A model generated the notes under the pieces. The model was not told the DNA's origin. It was given only the letters and a program-made list of their open reading frames with translations, and made no database searches. Shown one piece after another: positions 1 to 12,689 of a stretch of 64,000 nucleotides of DNA (its first letter is position 1; the number at the start of each line of letters is the position of its first letter). Source of the DNA: Podarcis raffonei (lineage: Eukaryota > Chordata > Lepidosauria > Squamata > Lacertidae); contig NC_070614.1 of assembly GCF_027172205.1 (NCBI RefSeq), forward strand, positions 816,001 through 880,000, written 5' to 3'. The position numbers and the translations under genes were made by a program.

Positions 1-54
1 CAGGTTGAGGTAATGGTCAACAGGCATCACTTGTAGGTGGATGGCTTAGCCAAA

Positions 55-290
55 GGACATAAGAAGGGCCTGCTGGATGAGGCTAATGGCCCATCTAGTC
101 CAGTCTCCTGTCCCCACAGTGGCCAACCAGATGATCCAGTGGAAAGCCACAAGCAATTTTTGGGCACAAAAGCAATACCCTCCCCTCCTGTGGCTTCCAG
201 CAACTGACATTCAGAAGCATGGCTTGGATGCAGAGCATGACCACTGCGACTAGCAGCCATTGATAGCCTCATCTTCCATGACAGACCAGC
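55..290 (-). repeat. CR1-like LINE 3' end, antisense
   Basis: This carries the window's recurrent motif CATAAGAAGGGCCTGCTGG / GGCCCATCTAGTCCAG / GGCCAACCAGATG, followed by the CTTCCAGCAACTGACATTCAG block. The motif recurs more than ten times here and is the reverse complement of a CR1-like LINE 3' untranslated end. Confidence 0.75.
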
Positions 291-479
291 TTCTCTGACA
301 CGATCCTGCCCACCAGTTGAGAATGATTCAAAGGCTCTTCACTACATCCCCCCAATATCAGAAGTTAGGTGGCAAGTAGAGAGGGGGGCAGTTCCATGGA
401 AGCATACAAATTTAGGGACACTTTTGAAAACTTCGTATTGTAAGACGTATTGAAGCTGTTTTGATAAGAACCTAAGATC

Positions 480-950
480 ATAAAAAAATTGTGCTGGATC
501 AGGCCAATGGCCCATCTAGTCCACTACAGTGGTACCTCGGGTTAAGAACTTAATTTGTTCTGGAGGTCCATTCTTAACCTGAAACTGTTCTTAACCTGAG
601 GTATCACTTTAGCTAATGGGGCCTCCTGCTGCCACTGTGCTGCCACTGCACGATTTCTGTTCTCATCCTGAAGCAAAGTTCTTAACCCGAGGTATTATTT
701 CTGGGTTAGCAGAGTCTGTAACCTGAAGCCTCCGTAACCTGAAGCATCTGTAACCCAAGGTACCACTGTATTCTGTTCTCAAAGTGGCCAACCAGGTGCC
801 TGTGGGAAACTCACAAGCTCAATTCAAGCCCAAGAGCCCTCTCTCCTCCTGTGGTTTCCAGCAACAGAGCATGGCGGCAATGTCTAATTGCCATTGATAG
901 CCCTCTCCTCCATAAATTTGGTCCATGGAGGAGAGCCACCCTTGAAGATG
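480..950 (-). repeat. CR1-like LINE 3' end, antisense, split by a MITE
   Basis: The GGATCAGGCCAATGGCCC motif at 499-518 breaks off at 526 and resumes at 769 with TTCTGTTCTCAAAGTGGCC, so the copy was whole before the small DNA transposon at 527-768 inserted. Confidence 0.75.
527..768 (-). mobile_element. Tc1/mariner-type (Tigger-like) MITE, 242 bp
   Basis: The terminal inverted repeats CAGTGGTACCTCGGGTTA and the complement of ACCCAAGGTACCACTG are flanked on both sides by TA. The interior is nearly unique with no ORF. A second copy in the other orientation is at 17952-18177. The TA duplication and termini fit Tc1/mariner, probably Tigger/pogo; the family is by recall. Confidence 0.75.
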
Positions 951-1697
951 GATGATGGCCCGAGCAAGGGAAGGTCAGTAGCTCCAGTTTTCCCCAGGCT
1001 AGCAAGACAGCCAAGCTGGTGTGCGCAAAGCAAGAGTCAGCACCTTGGAGAGAGGTAAAGGCTGAGTTCAGATCCACGACCAGTGTTTCTGCAGCTGAGC
1101 CCAACCACTAATGATGTCTCAGCAACCACCGAGTTTTATAGCAGGGTTGTGTGGCCACTGAGTAGATGCTTGACCCCCCCCCAGAACTGCCTCCTAACTA
1201 AAGGACTGGTGTCGTCTTCTGCAGCTAAGTACCTTCTTCAAGGTAATGGGGTTTCCAGCTCTTGGGATCTCTCCTCTGGGATCTCCTGATTCTCCAATGA
1301 GTCCAATAAGAGGGCCTAGCAGTGGAACTGACATTTTGGGGCTCAGGGAAGGGAAGGTGAGCTCCATGGATACAGGATGAACCAGGGCCAGATCCCTCTC
1401 CACCTTGGGGCTGCTGCAGCCTCCAAGGAGTCTTGGTGTGGGATCAGGAAAAAAATCCACAGTTGGTAAGGCAAAACAGATAGATGGAACAGTCTATTTC
1501 CAGTTCAGATCAATTTTCCATGTTTATTCTTAAGCCCCACCTCATCCCTGACTAGATGTCATCCGAAAGGGCAGTGTGCAACTGCCTTTAAGAAGCTACT
1601 GAAGCTCACAGCTCAGATATTGGTGGCCAGGCATGACCGATGGAGCACAAAGGGGAAACTGCACACCAGACGGGAGACGTCCAGCTGGCAGACTTAC

Positions 1698-1773
1698 CAC
1701 AAAAGGAAATGATGTGGCTGCTGTCTTCATGTACAAACTTCCTGGTGACGGATTCCTCCATTATCTGTTTCAC
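1698..1773 (-). CDS. SGSM1: SGSM1-like coding exon 2
   Basis: This is a 76-nt exon read leftward, with acceptor TTTTGCAG just right of 1773 and donor GTAAGTC at 1691-1697. It encodes [13 protein letters not shown] followed by [12 protein letters not shown], plus one base of the next codon (phase 0 in, phase 1 out). This is the conserved segment opening the RUN domain of SGSM1 and SGSM2; ISFC is as I recall SGSM1, whereas SGSM2 has IALC. The exon joins exon 1 in frame across an intron of about 12.7 kb (1774-14494). The next exon was not found between 1 and 1697, so the gene continues beyond the left edge. Confidence 0.88.
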
Positions 1774-2867
1774 CTGCAAAACAGTAGAGACAAAACAAAA
1801 GAAAGGTGAGTTTTTTAGTTTGTGAAGGTAAAATTAAAGTATTAGGTTCCAGTCCCCTTGCTAGCAGACTGGATCGCTCCCAGGACAGAGATCATTCCAG
1901 AGTTTGAAGCTTTGAGGCCGCAGGGACCAAGTTCAAAGAGCTCCTGAGAGCCCCTCCAAAACACACACACAAGAAGTAGAAGGATTTTTGTGACTATGCC
2001 TAGAAGCTGAACTCAGATGCAAGTAGAGCAGAAGGCTGAAAATTAAGCCCTGGGGAGCAGAGAGCAGTTGGATTAAAAGTGCCTGCATCAAAATGAAATC
2101 CATTTACAGCAGTTTTAAAAATTGCTCTTAAAGGAATGAAGCACACAGGCCACACTGAGTGCTTTGTTCCTGTAATGGCAACAGGAATGTGATGGAAGGG
2201 TACAAGGGGTCACCGGGCAAGTGAAGATCAGTGGGTTACAGAAGGTGCTCCTCCCAATCCCTGGGCTATGGATTCTCCCCTGGGGCTGCTGCCCCACCCA
2301 CAAAGCTCCGCTTATTCACCCCGATTCCAGCTGCAGCAACATGAAAAGTGAGGCACAAAATGAGTGGGCACCTTGCAAGAGCAGCTGTCAGAGAAGGTGA
2401 GGAGAGGATGAAGCTTCCCCCTCCACCATCCCATCAGCCATCCTCCCCTTCCTCCTGCCTCACATTATGAGAGAAACGTTTTACTTGCACACAGCAGATG
2501 CCTGTGCACAACTCCCCAGGATTTTAAAATAATGGTGCTGAGAGCAGATGGCAGGACAGGTAGGAAAGGGAGAGATTTTAAATCTGTCTTGGGGTGGCAG
2601 CTGCTCCTTCCAGGAACATCTCTGTCATTCTTTAGCTAAGATTTCTGCATTGGAGGGGGTTGTACCAGCCTGCAAGCGCTCCAATTGGAGAACAGCCTTT
2701 ACCAAAGGTGTCATGGACTTTGAAGATGCTTGAACTCAGGACGAAAGGGAGAAATGAGCTAAGAGGAAGGCAGGCCTGGCAAACTCTCACTGGGATCAAC
2801 TCCCACCCGGAAACCCATGTCCCCACTGTGGAAGGACGTGTGGATCCAGAATTGGCCTCCACAGTCA

Positions 2868-2996
2868 GTTATAGCCTCCCTGTTAAGACCATATTGAGGG
2901 TAGACAATCTTACTCGGCTATGAGGGATCGCCAAAGAAGAAGACAACTAGATTACCCTTGAGGATCCCTTCCAACTCTGCAATTCTTTGATTCGAT
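2868..2996 (+). repeat. CR1-like 3' tail fragment
   Basis: It ends in CTTCCAACTCTGCAATTCTTTGATTC, the decayed CR1 3' end (CCAACTCTATGATTCTATG type). It is short and old. Confidence 0.5.
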
Positions 2997-5900
2997 GAAA
3001 TCCAAGAACCTAAGAAGCTCCCCTGCTGGATCAGATCAAGGGTCCGATAGGGAGGATAGGATGGGGAAAACTAACTTAGTCACCCCTCTCATGTCAGAAG
3101 ATTCCTGGCAACCAGCCAGCCATTCTGGGAGGCAAAGGGGCCCAACAAGCAGGGATTTTTCCTTTCCCAGGAATCAGAAAAGGTCCTGCATCTGCACCAA
3201 TCCTTTCCTGAAGAAAACTGCTTTTAATGAGCTTCCTATGTTCTGCAGGGAATGTGATGGGAAGCAGCCCTTAGAGAAAGCTGCCCTGAGAGAAAAACAG
3301 TTGTGATCCCTGTCCTCTTATGAGAAGAAGGAAATCGAAAAGGTGATGGCAGCTCAAGAGCTCCAGCTCAAAGCAGCTCTGAGCACAGACTTGCTTTCTT
3401 AAATGTCTTAAATGTGTCTTCTTTTGCACTTGGGAGAGCCGTGCATGTTCTATTATACACCTGGAAGGTATCACACACGCAAATCCCAAGTTGGTAAAAC
3501 TCAAAGAGTCAGATTTTAGAATATTTATATCCTCTGTAATTTGTGTTCCGTTTTGCTTGCAGAGCTAGGCTTTTGTGGACTTACTGGCTGAACTGCCACA
3601 TGATTTCTTTAAAAAGAAAAATTAAAAGCTGCTTTTAAGGGGGAATTTTTGGCTAGCTGGGTAGTTGCTAGTTAGCTAGTAGAGAAGTGTGGGATGTGAC
3701 CTCTCAGGTGAGGGTAATGCAGATCTAACAGCTGAGCTCTTGAAAAGCTTGTGCTGCCTTACAAACATTGAACTGGCTTATCCTTTGAAAGCACATGAAA
3801 CAGGAAGTGGCCAGGCTCCTCCTCACTTGCATTGCCAACATCCAGCTCTGTTTGTCTCTGCAGTGCTAACAAGCCCAGGCTTTGCTCCTGCCGCTGTGCT
3901 CCTTTCCCGGGGTGCAGCTGCTGCCTCTTTTCACAGGACAGTGTGAGCTTTACAGCTGCTCAGCCAACAGCGGATGCACCAGGCCAATGACTAAACCCAT
4001 TCAGCCGACAATCCCTCTCAGCTCCTTTCTGCTGCCTCACCTGCCAGCTGCGCTTCCTGCCCCCAATGTGTCCTTAGGATGATAATAAAATAATGGCATT
4101 CAGAGTCACAATTTCCTGTGCAGGTTTGGTGCTTTCCCTATCCTTGCCTTGCTGTGGGACAGGAAGCGGGGTTTGAACCTGAAGCAGAGATCAGTCCCAG
4201 TGAGTGTTTGTATTGCAAACAGATTGAGAAATGAAGAAGCAGAAGGGGCCTCTAACCATGTGCAGAGTGCCTCTCAGCTGGCACTAAATTAGTACCCATG
4301 GCCCCCTGCCACACATCCAAGGTGGGATTTGCCTGCTCCCCCACCCCATTCCTCAGCACGCATAAATTCCCCAACTGAGTCTGTTCAAACACTTAAATAG
4401 GACCTGATTGCAGAGGGGATCCTGTGCTCAATTCCCCCAAACAGCAGACGGGGAGGGAAGCCTATCTCTGCATGGCACCATTCCAGGTGGAAGATAGGGA
4501 GCTCACAGGAAAGAATAATTAAATCCCTGCACACAGAAAATCAGCAGCTCAGGGAGAATGGTGCTAGCCCAGCTTCACACTTCCATGCTGGTTTTCTAAG
4601 TGCAGGGAGTTTGCTTTTTCTTCTTGGCAGGGATAAACCCAACCCACCTGTGAAGCCTGCAGTGGTTCAGTCCAGGAACTGGTTCAACTCCTCACTGGGT
4701 GTTGGTGAATAGGAGATCTTTGTTGGGGCTCTCAGAGCTGAAGGGAATTCACAATGGCAAGAACCTGGCTGTGGAGTCGACCCAATGCCAGGATGAACAG
4801 GATGGCCTTTTAGCAAGTAGCCAATTATCTTTGAGGTGTGTGGGGGGGATTTCAACTCTCTTGAGTGTTGAGCCCATAACAGAAGTGTCCTTGCATTCCT
4901 TCACAGAACAGCAGCCCCACCCCACCCCCAATGCTGCTCTGTACAAACAAAGCTTTGCTTGTGGGGAACCATCAACTTGCCTTTCCCTCCCAAGACGCTC
5001 AGATGTTTCCGGCTAGAAAGTGGGGGAGGGGACTGCTATCCACAGCAAGAGAGCAAGTGGACTGCTGGCTGTCCCTCCAGAACAGCAATGACCCCGGCTT
5101 CCGACAGCCCCAACCCCACAGAAGGCAAACTGGTTGAGCTGCATTTTCCACCTGGTTCTGCAGCTGGAGGAGGGCAACCCTCAAGACCTGAGGCAGGCTG
5201 CCAGACTGTGCTTTCTGCCCCTCCCCTCCCTGGTATCTGACATTTGCCAGTCCTCTTCCATTTAAAAAGAATCATGGGAGGCCCATAGCTTAGTGGAAGA
5301 GCTCCCGGGCTCAGTCCCCAAAGGCATATCCAGGAAGCACAGGCAATCATTCCTATGGGAGCTCTCTGAGACTTCTTTGGGGGCACTGGGACTTCCTCTC
5401 TCTCCCCCCACCCCACCCCAAAGCACTCCTTTCTTGCATCAAGGCCTCTTTCAAAATGTCTTTGTCACAGCTGAACACGGTCTCAGATCAGAATTCCTTT
5501 TAAGTATGTATTGTTGTTGTTTTAAACTGTTTCTGTATTTATAATCGTTGTTTAAAACTATTGTTATTTACTTCATAAAATTTACACACTGTTTGATGGT
5601 AAATGCTCAGAGAGAAGGAAGCAATAAAATTATCAGAAAAAACTGTAAAAACAACTCTTCAAAACATTCAAAAGATAAGATCAGCAATCAACAAAAGTGC
5701 ACTGTCAACGTTCTACATATCCAGACTGGCTTCCCTAAATGAAAATGTTTTCAGTGGGAGCAAAAAGAGTGTGGGGGGGGGGTGTCAAGAGGCAGGGACT
5801 TCCGGAGTGTGGGTGCTGCCACACTGAAGCAGCCATGAGGGCATCTATGGGGTAAGGCCATCTGGCAGGTGAACTGCTCCCAAGTTGTTATGAACTTTAT

Positions 5901-6299
5901 ACCTTGAACAGCACCCCCCCCAATATTCCATTGTTTTATCTGTTTTTATATACTGTATGTAACTGATTTATAAATGTTCTTACATTCTAAATTGCTTTGG
6001 AATGCCTCAAGGGCAGCCATTTATAAATGAAATAAATACAAGCCTGTGGGGAGAACTCCCCTTTTTATCCCACTTCACTTTTCTTTTACAGCAGGCAAGG
6101 AACCCTTTTCAGCCCCAGGCTGGCATTGCGCTTGGCCTGCCTTGCAAGGGGCATGCCTGCCAACAGTGCGTGTCACCCAGCACACTTTCACACGCAGGTG
6201 TGCACACACCTCCACAGCTGACCACACCTTCAAGGGAGAGACCGGGATGACATCCTCCAAAGGGCACTGACCTGGGCATCTCCACCCAGCCCTGCATTA

Positions 6300-6565
6300 A
6301 GGCTCTTTTCATGGAGGAGACGCCATCAATGGCCACGGTGGCTCTGCTGCCTTTGCTCTAGTTCCGCGGTTGGAGACAGAAATGCTGCTGAATACCAGTT
6401 GCTGGAAGGGAGAGTTGTAGGAGGGGAGAGCGCTGGAGTGCTTGGGTCCCGCTTGTAGGTTTCCCATAATGGGCATCTGGTCAGCCACTGTGAGAGCAGG
6501 ATGCTGGACTCGGTGGCCTCCCATGGGCCTGATCCAGCAGGCGCTTCTGATGTTTTTAGTAGAGT
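6300..6565 (+). repeat. CR1-like LINE 3' end, sense
   Basis: It contains AATACCAGTTGCTGGAAG, GCATCTGGTCAGCCACTGTG and GGCCTGATCCAGCAGG in sense order, ending near GATGTTTTTA. It is the same family as the antisense copies at 55-290 and 480-950. Confidence 0.7.
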
Positions 6566-6774
6566 CCAAGGCAGCTTGCTACACTCAACTCTTAAGGCTC
6601 CAACAACACACATTTTCCCCAGCAGTCAAACTGCCTCCTCACTGCTTTGCAAATCAAGGCTCAGAGAGAAGTTTTTAGACAGCAGTGCCAGTACCCATCC
6701 ACATTAAAAGTAAACCAGGGAAGGCTGGCCTGACCTTGGCCGTGTCAGCACTGAAAAACTTGTTCTCTCATTTT

Positions 6775-7565
6775 GAATTTGCACAGGTGTAAACCAGGAG
6801 TATTGCACTTGGGCAAAAAAAATGAGAGGCACAAATACAAGATGGGTGACACCTGGCTTGAGAGCAGTACATGTGAAAAGGATCTAGGAGTCTTGGTTGA
6901 CCACAAACTTGACATGAGCCAACAGTGTGACGCGGCAGCTAAAAAAGCCAATGCAATTCTGGGCTGCATCAATAGGAGTATAGCATCTAGATCAAGGGAA
7001 GTAATAGTGCCACTGTATTCTGCTCTGGTCAGACCTCAAGTGGAGTACTGTGTCCAGTTCTGGGCACCACAGTTCAAGAAGGACACTGACAAACTGGAAC
7101 GTGTCTAGAGGAGGGCAACCAAAATGGTCAAAGGCCTGGAAACGATGCCTTATGAGGAACGGCTAAGGGAGCTGGGCATGTTTAGCCTGGAGAAGAGGAG
7201 GTTAAGGGGTGATATGATAGCCATGTTCAAATATATAAAAGGATGTCACATAGAGGAGGGAGAAAGGTTGTTTTCTGCTGCCCCAGAGAAGCGGACACGG
7301 AGCAATGGATCCAAACTACAAGAAAGAAGATTCCACCTAAACATTAGGAAGAACTTCCTGACAGTAAGAGCTGTTCGACAGTGGAATTTGCTGCCAAGGA
7401 GTGTGGTGGAGTCTCCTTCTTTGGAGGTCTTCAAGCAGAGGCTTGACAACCATATGTCAAGCTCTGAGGGTGTTTCCTGCTTGGCAGGGGGTTGGACTCG
7501 ATGGCCCTTGTGGTCTCTTCCAACTCTATGATTCTATGATTCTATGAATTTGCACAGGTGTAAAC
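6775..7565 (+). mobile_element. CR1 LINE, 5'-truncated, with 20-bp flanking duplication
   Basis: This encodes the C-terminal CR1 reverse-transcriptase region: KKNERHKYKMGDTWLES, LVRPQVEYCVQFW, then after a TAG at 7106-7108 [35 protein letters not shown] and [20 protein letters not shown]. The 3' end is the diagnostic repeated ATTCTATG. An identical 20-bp sequence flanks it at 6775-6794 and 7546-7565, which is unusually long for CR1. Confidence 0.9.
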
Positions 7566-8449
7566 AAGGAGAGCCTTTTGGATTGCACATTGACTATCGT
7601 CTTAACAAAACACAACTCCCTCCCACCCTGTACCCCCCTCCAATTTGTCCACCTGCTGTCACCAGCCTGTAATTCCAATATCCCGCAGGGACAAGTGGAA
7701 AAAACTATCCTGCAGATAAAGCAACATCCTAATAATGAAGAAGAAAAACACACTGCTTGCATTATTCCTGTGCGTTCAATGACTGTTTGCTTTGGGTTAT
7801 ACAGATGATAACATAGCTGAGAAGTCTGATACGGATGGAAGAAGCACAACTGTTCTCTCTCCACCCCCTGCACACACACAAAGTTTCATTTAGGGAGACA
7901 AAAAACAATCATGGCAAGAACTGATTTTCAACAGATACCTGAGGGTGCAAAGTGGGACAATGACTTTAGGTGCCTGGGGTTAGCCTTCAATCTTAAGAAG
8001 GTAGGGATCAAAATGTTTCTCGGATCACACACACATTGCACCCAGGTACCGCTCCTAAGCACCAGGGTTGCAACACACCTGTAGAGCCAGGTGCAGCCTT
8101 TCCCACCTTCACCATATGCAGAATTCAGTTTGGGCTCCACACTTCCCAGAACCAAAGGAAATGCCACAAGGGAGCCTTCTGCAGAGCTACATTTCCCAAC
8201 AAGGAAAGAACTGGAGAATTGCACTGTTTCTGTTGAGATGGAGGTGGGGGAAGGCAAGCAGAGACCTGGAAGGTAATGTGCATCTTGAAAGCTAAATCCA
8301 TTTCCCCGCTAAAGCATACAAGTTCCTACAGCCATGTAAGGTTTCTTCATACCAACCAGGTGCAAAAACTCTTCTTTCTGCCTTTATTGCTGGTAACCCT
8401 CCTCCTGCCAAAATGCTTTTCTGCAGACCCGTATACAAATAGTTGAACA

Positions 8450-8525
8450 GAATCATAGAATTGTGGAGTTGAAAGGGACCCCCACAGGTCATCTAGTCCA
8501 ACCCCCTGCAATGCAGGAATGCCTA
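8450..8525 (-). repeat. CR1 3' tail, antisense
   Basis: It begins AGAATCATAGAATTGTGGAG and runs through GTCATCTAGTCCAACCCCCTG, the reverse complement of a CR1 3' end. Confidence 0.7.
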
Positions 8526-8549
8526 GCTGGTTCCAGGTCTGCTCTTCTT

Positions 8550-8715
8550 TAAAGTGGCAGAATACCTGCTTGGCATTCAAAAGGTCCCTGGTTCAATCCC
8601 TGGCAGCGTCACCCTGTTTGAAACCCTGGAGAGCTGCTGCCAGTCAGTGTAGACAATACTGAGATACATGGACCAAGAGCAGATAAGGCAGCCCTCCCCC
8701 CATGTTCCTATGCTT
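8550..8715 (+). repeat. tRNA-derived SINE
   Basis: The head resembles a tRNA with box B GGTTCAATCCCTGGCAG, followed by AAACCCTGGAGAGCTGCTG and CCAGTCAGTGTAGACAATAC. It is the same family as 12450-12620, 27425-27600 and 40255-40438. Confidence 0.7.
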
Positions 8716-9439
8716 TTGCACCCTTGGAAAACGTAGTGTGCACAACAACAGGGGTGCCATCTGTTTCTGCCATAATCAGTGGGGAGCTGTAAAATGTGCC
8801 CCCAGGAAGCCCTTTCAGATCATATGATGCTACAAAGAGAAAGAAAGAAAGGTGATGCTGAGCTGACGCACATTTCCAAATTCCATCCCCTTCTAACTGC
8901 TTCACTCCCCAAAGCCACTGAAGATTTTAAAATCATGGCAGCAGCTGTTGCCACGGAAACAAACTGAAGCAATCAATGCTGGAGGATGAGCTGGCAAAGC
9001 TGGGAGAGGAGCAGGAGAGTCAGCTCCAAAGAGGTGGGGGGGGGGCATGGATCTTTCCCTGGAACATTTTCAAAGCAGCAGAGGCAGAGGAAGGGAGCTC
9101 TTGGGGGAGGGGGCACAAAAAGCACCTTGAGCAGGAGAAAGCAGAGGCTATGACCTTCAAAGAGAAAGGAAATGGCCCCGGATCCTCAGCCAACTCACAG
9201 CAGAAAGCTCCCCCCTCCCAGGTATTTCAGGGGGGGGGGCACCAGCAACTGACTTTAAAATAAAATGAAACACACAATTGTTAATTGCGCCCATGGCTAG
9301 TTTGGTCCCAAACCCACATATGAGCAAAAATAAAATAACTCCGGCTCTTAAAGGATGGTTCATGTATCTTGTATCAGGTATAGATACCATCATCTTAAAA
9401 GATACATTCTCCCAACTCTCACATATTTTTACTTATTTT

Positions 9440-9660
9440 TGTTTATTTATTTAACTGAATATTTATTTTATTCGTTTATTTTATTAATTTCTATACCGCT
9501 TTATATTTTTAAGAAAAATCTCAAAGCAGTTTACAACATATTAAATCAATAAAACATAATTAAAGCAATCTGAAGAAAGTCAAATATAGAGTATACAGTC
9601 AAAGCAACATAACAGAAAACTAAAATATTATCTTAAAGATTTCAAAATAAAGCATTACAA
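9440..9660 (-). repeat. LINE 3' tail (L2-type), antisense
   Basis: It has the pattern TTTCTATACCGCTTTATATT followed by CTCAAAGCAGTTTACAACAT, a LINE-like 3' end common in reptiles, embedded in AT-rich sequence. The family is assigned by resemblance only. Confidence 0.45.
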
Positions 9661-9774
9661 AGGAGGTCAACTACAGAATGCATACTTAGCACAGTAGGGC
9701 TGGGGGAGTCTGGCCCTGCCCCCTAGGCCAGGTGGAAAGGGCCTTGCAGGGAGCAGCCTCCACGCCTCACAGCC

Positions 9775-9960
9775 TTCTTTAAGAAGCTCAAAGTGGCATA
9801 CGCAACTTTCTCCCTCTTTTGTCTTCACAACAACCCTGCGAGGCAGGTAAGGCTGAGAAAAGCAGTGACAGGCCCAGTGCGCTTCATGTCCAAGCCGGGC
9901 TATGAATCCCAGGCGCCAGTCCCACACTCTAACCTTGCACCACATTGGCTCCCTTCTCAC
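9775..9960 (-). repeat. tRNA-derived SINE (CORE/MIR-like), antisense
   Basis: In reverse it reads GAGCCAATGTGGTGCAAGG (box A side) and ends CAGGGTTGTTGTGAAGACA. It shares this with copies at 26605-26765 and 44640-44825. Confidence 0.65.
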
Positions 9961-10284
9961 AGACATGTTTGCCCTCTACATTTTTTTAAAAAAAGAGCAA
10001 CTCATATTGTATATAAGTGTGTTTTCTCAACCTGCCTTCCAATGGAAGTTTTTAGTTGGTCAAACAATTTCTAACCTATTTACAGAATAAGATACTGCAA
10101 TTCTCCTAATCAGAAGAGATGTAGATTCGCATCAACTTCACCAACAGTTCTGTGTTCTGTTGACCATCCAACAGAGGAAATGGCTTGGAACGCCCCAACT
10201 TGTGTCGCTGGGTGGTGGGAAGGTAGGAGTCGTAACCCAGTCCCATGCGGAGGCACCAGGTTGCGGGAGGGGGCTCTGCTTTTA

Positions 10285-10910
10285 CAAAAATTAAGTGAGG
10301 AGGTGGCAGAGAACCTCAGAAGAGTCAATGGCCCACATAGTCCAGCATCCTGTTCTCACAGCAGCCACCCAGAGGCCCACAAGCAAGGCCAGGGCACACC
10401 AGCGCTCTCCCACGTGCAATTCCCTGCAAGGGGCATTCAGGGGTATGCATGCTTCTTTAACAGGAGAGGGAGAGGGTAAGAAGACTGGGTGTGGGATCAA
10501 GCCAAATGGGGGGCCCTGTAGTCCAGCCACCCAGAGGCCCCCATGGGAAGCCCACCATTAGACTCTCCCCAATTGCAATTCCCAGTAAGTGGTCTTCAGA
10601 GGTATCCTGGCTCCACCAGTGGAGGCAGAACATAGGAAGTGCTTGGCTGTGGGATCCATGCCGTCCAGCCTCCTGTTCTCACCATGGGCAGCCAGGGGCC
10701 TGTGGGATCTGAGCACAAGGCTTCCAGCAACTGGCATTCAGACTGTGGAGGCAGAGGACAGCCCATGTGGCCGATCCTCTTTTAAGGCCCTCCTAGTTGG
10801 GGGCCATCACTGCCTCTGGTGGGAGCGAGTTCCACTATGCACTGCACAAGGAAGGCCTTTCTGTCCTGAATCCTCCAATGTTCAGTTCATTGGATGTCCA
10901 TGAGGAAACG
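10285..10910 (-). repeat. CR1-like LINE 3' fragments, antisense, rearranged
   Basis: Three partial copies of the same 3' end: AATGGCCCACATAGTCCAG near 10328, CCTGTAGTCCAGCCACCC near 10514, and GTCCAGCCTCCTGTTCTCA near 10664. The last continues to TTCATTGGATGTCCATGAGG at 10885-10905. Confidence 0.6.
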
Positions 10911-11439
10911 GCTCTCACTGACTGCAGGCCATTCTGAGAACAACCACCGACGCCACACAATCAATAACTCTGCAGAAAAAGCTATCCAAGAATAGACTTT
11001 AAGAGTGTTCAGCACTAAGGAATAAAAACATCTTAAGCTCATTGCCGGCAGAGCAGGCAATTAAAAGGTGCTGGAGACGACCTCCACCTTGTGCCCTGGG
11101 AGCCCCATTTAAAAATCAAAGGGAAGGCACACAGCTGAGGAGGATGCTTTCTGGGTCAGCAGGATGCTACCCTCGCTGCCACTGCGCCCCCCCCCCCGGG
11201 TGTTAAGTTACCACCACCCCTCCAATATTGGTGGGGTTGCCAAGGCAACCAGAAGAACTTCATTCTGCTTTCTCACCATCAATACATAAATTGGGACTGC
11301 ATGAACTGGTTCCCTTGCTATTCCTTTAGAGTCAGCCAGAAAGAGAAAAAGATGCTGACATAATTTTTTGCTTGCTTCGCACCCCTCTTCACGCAAACCA
11401 TGGCTGTGTTTTTTCAGTGTGTTTCACCTTTGGGACACA

Positions 11440-11480
11440 ATTCATGTGTGTGTGTGTGTGTGTGCGCGCGCGCGTGTGAA
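11440..11480. repeat. (TG)n / (CG)n microsatellite
   Basis: About 18 bases of TG repeats run into GCGCGCGCGCG, an alternating purine-pyrimidine tract able to form Z-DNA. Confidence 0.9.
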
Positions 11481-11552
11481 TGTGAACGTGATGCTTTTTG
11501 GCAAAGCATCATTTCCCCAGCACTCGTCACTATAAAACTATCTCACAAGACG

Positions 11553-11875
11553 ATGGGCCCCATCTGCACTCTAGATGTAAAGTGGTATCGCACCACTTTA
11601 AGCAGCCATGGCTTTCCCCAAAGAATCCTGGGAATTGTAGTGTTAAGGGTGGTGAGCATTGTTGGGAGACCCCCTATCCCCCTCACAGAGCTACAGTTCC
11701 CTGAGAAGAGGGACTGACCATTAAACCACACTGAGAATTGAAGTTTTGTGAGACAAATAGTTCTGTTAGGGCCTCTCAGCACCAAACAACAAACTACAGT
11801 TCCCAGGATTCTTTGGGGGCAAGGCTATGATAGTTTAAAGTGGCTTGCTAGTGTTTTACATTTACAGTGGGGACA
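11553..11875. mobile_element. hAT-like palindromic MITE
   Basis: The left half has AAGTGGTATCGCACCACTTTA and AAAGAATCCTGGGAATTGTAG. The right half repeats these in reverse as CTACAGTTCCCAGGATTCTTT and TTTAAAGTGGCTTGC, so the element is a long imperfect inverted repeat. A partial relative is at 12690-12865. Confidence 0.65.
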
Positions 11876-12449
11876 CTTTCATATTAGCCCCCCCCCCCAG
11901 ATTCCTTGAGAGGAGCTCAGAGAAGGAGGAGGAACGTGTTTTCGGGCCACCCAACTCCTTCATCCCAGAGATCATAAAGTGGGCAGGCATGCTTGCTCCC
12001 TCTCTCTCTCAATTGCAAATTACATGCAAGCAGAGAAGCACAATTTATTTGACTAACAGAGGAATTGCCAGCTCACAACTGCAAACAGAAATAAAACTCC
12101 CAGGCCAATGAGGACACGTGCTCATATTTCTTATTTCTTGCACAACCTGCACCCCAACACAGGAGATACAAGGCAGTCCGGCCTGGAGAACATCACCACC
12201 CAAGGTTTGTGACACGTTCCCCATGTGCCACAGTTCACATCCCAGCCCAGTTTGCCTTTCACATCCTGGTCCCTCCCTGAGAGGCAGCCTGAATGAAACT
12301 CATCTCTGGCACTTACATAACCATCATCACAGTAGCTTGCTGATTAAAAGCCCTATACAGACTCCAGCTCTCCCAGGCTCACAAGAAGAGGCGCACAGCA
12401 CCTATGGCTGGGTACATGGCTGGAAGGGAGGCTGTAGGAGGAGCAGGCA

Positions 12450-12620
12450 GCATTGTGGCTCAGGGACAGAGTGCCTGCCTCACAAGCAAAAGGTCCCAGG
12501 TTCAATCCCTGCCTCAGAGCCTGGAGAGCAGCTGCTCCTTGTGTCAGCTGGAAAGGGTGGAGCAGTCCCAAAGACCACCCTGCCCCATGGGAGACCACCA
12601 TGTTGAGCAGAGGCCAGAAA
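12450..12620 (+). repeat. tRNA-derived SINE
   Basis: It has ATTGTGGCTCAGGGACAGAG (tRNA-like head), AGGTCCCAGGTTCAATCC (box B) and CCTGGAGAGCAGCTGCTCC. Confidence 0.65.
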
Positions 12621-12689
12621 GAAAAATGGGCCCAGTAGTTGACGTGGGCCTCACCTTTGCACAGGAGGTTTCATCCCAGCCATGCCAAA

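Noticed and set aside
12118-12606. 162-codon plus-strand open frame in SGSM1 intron 1
   Set aside because: It overlaps a tRNA-derived SINE and shows no domain, signal or splice context.
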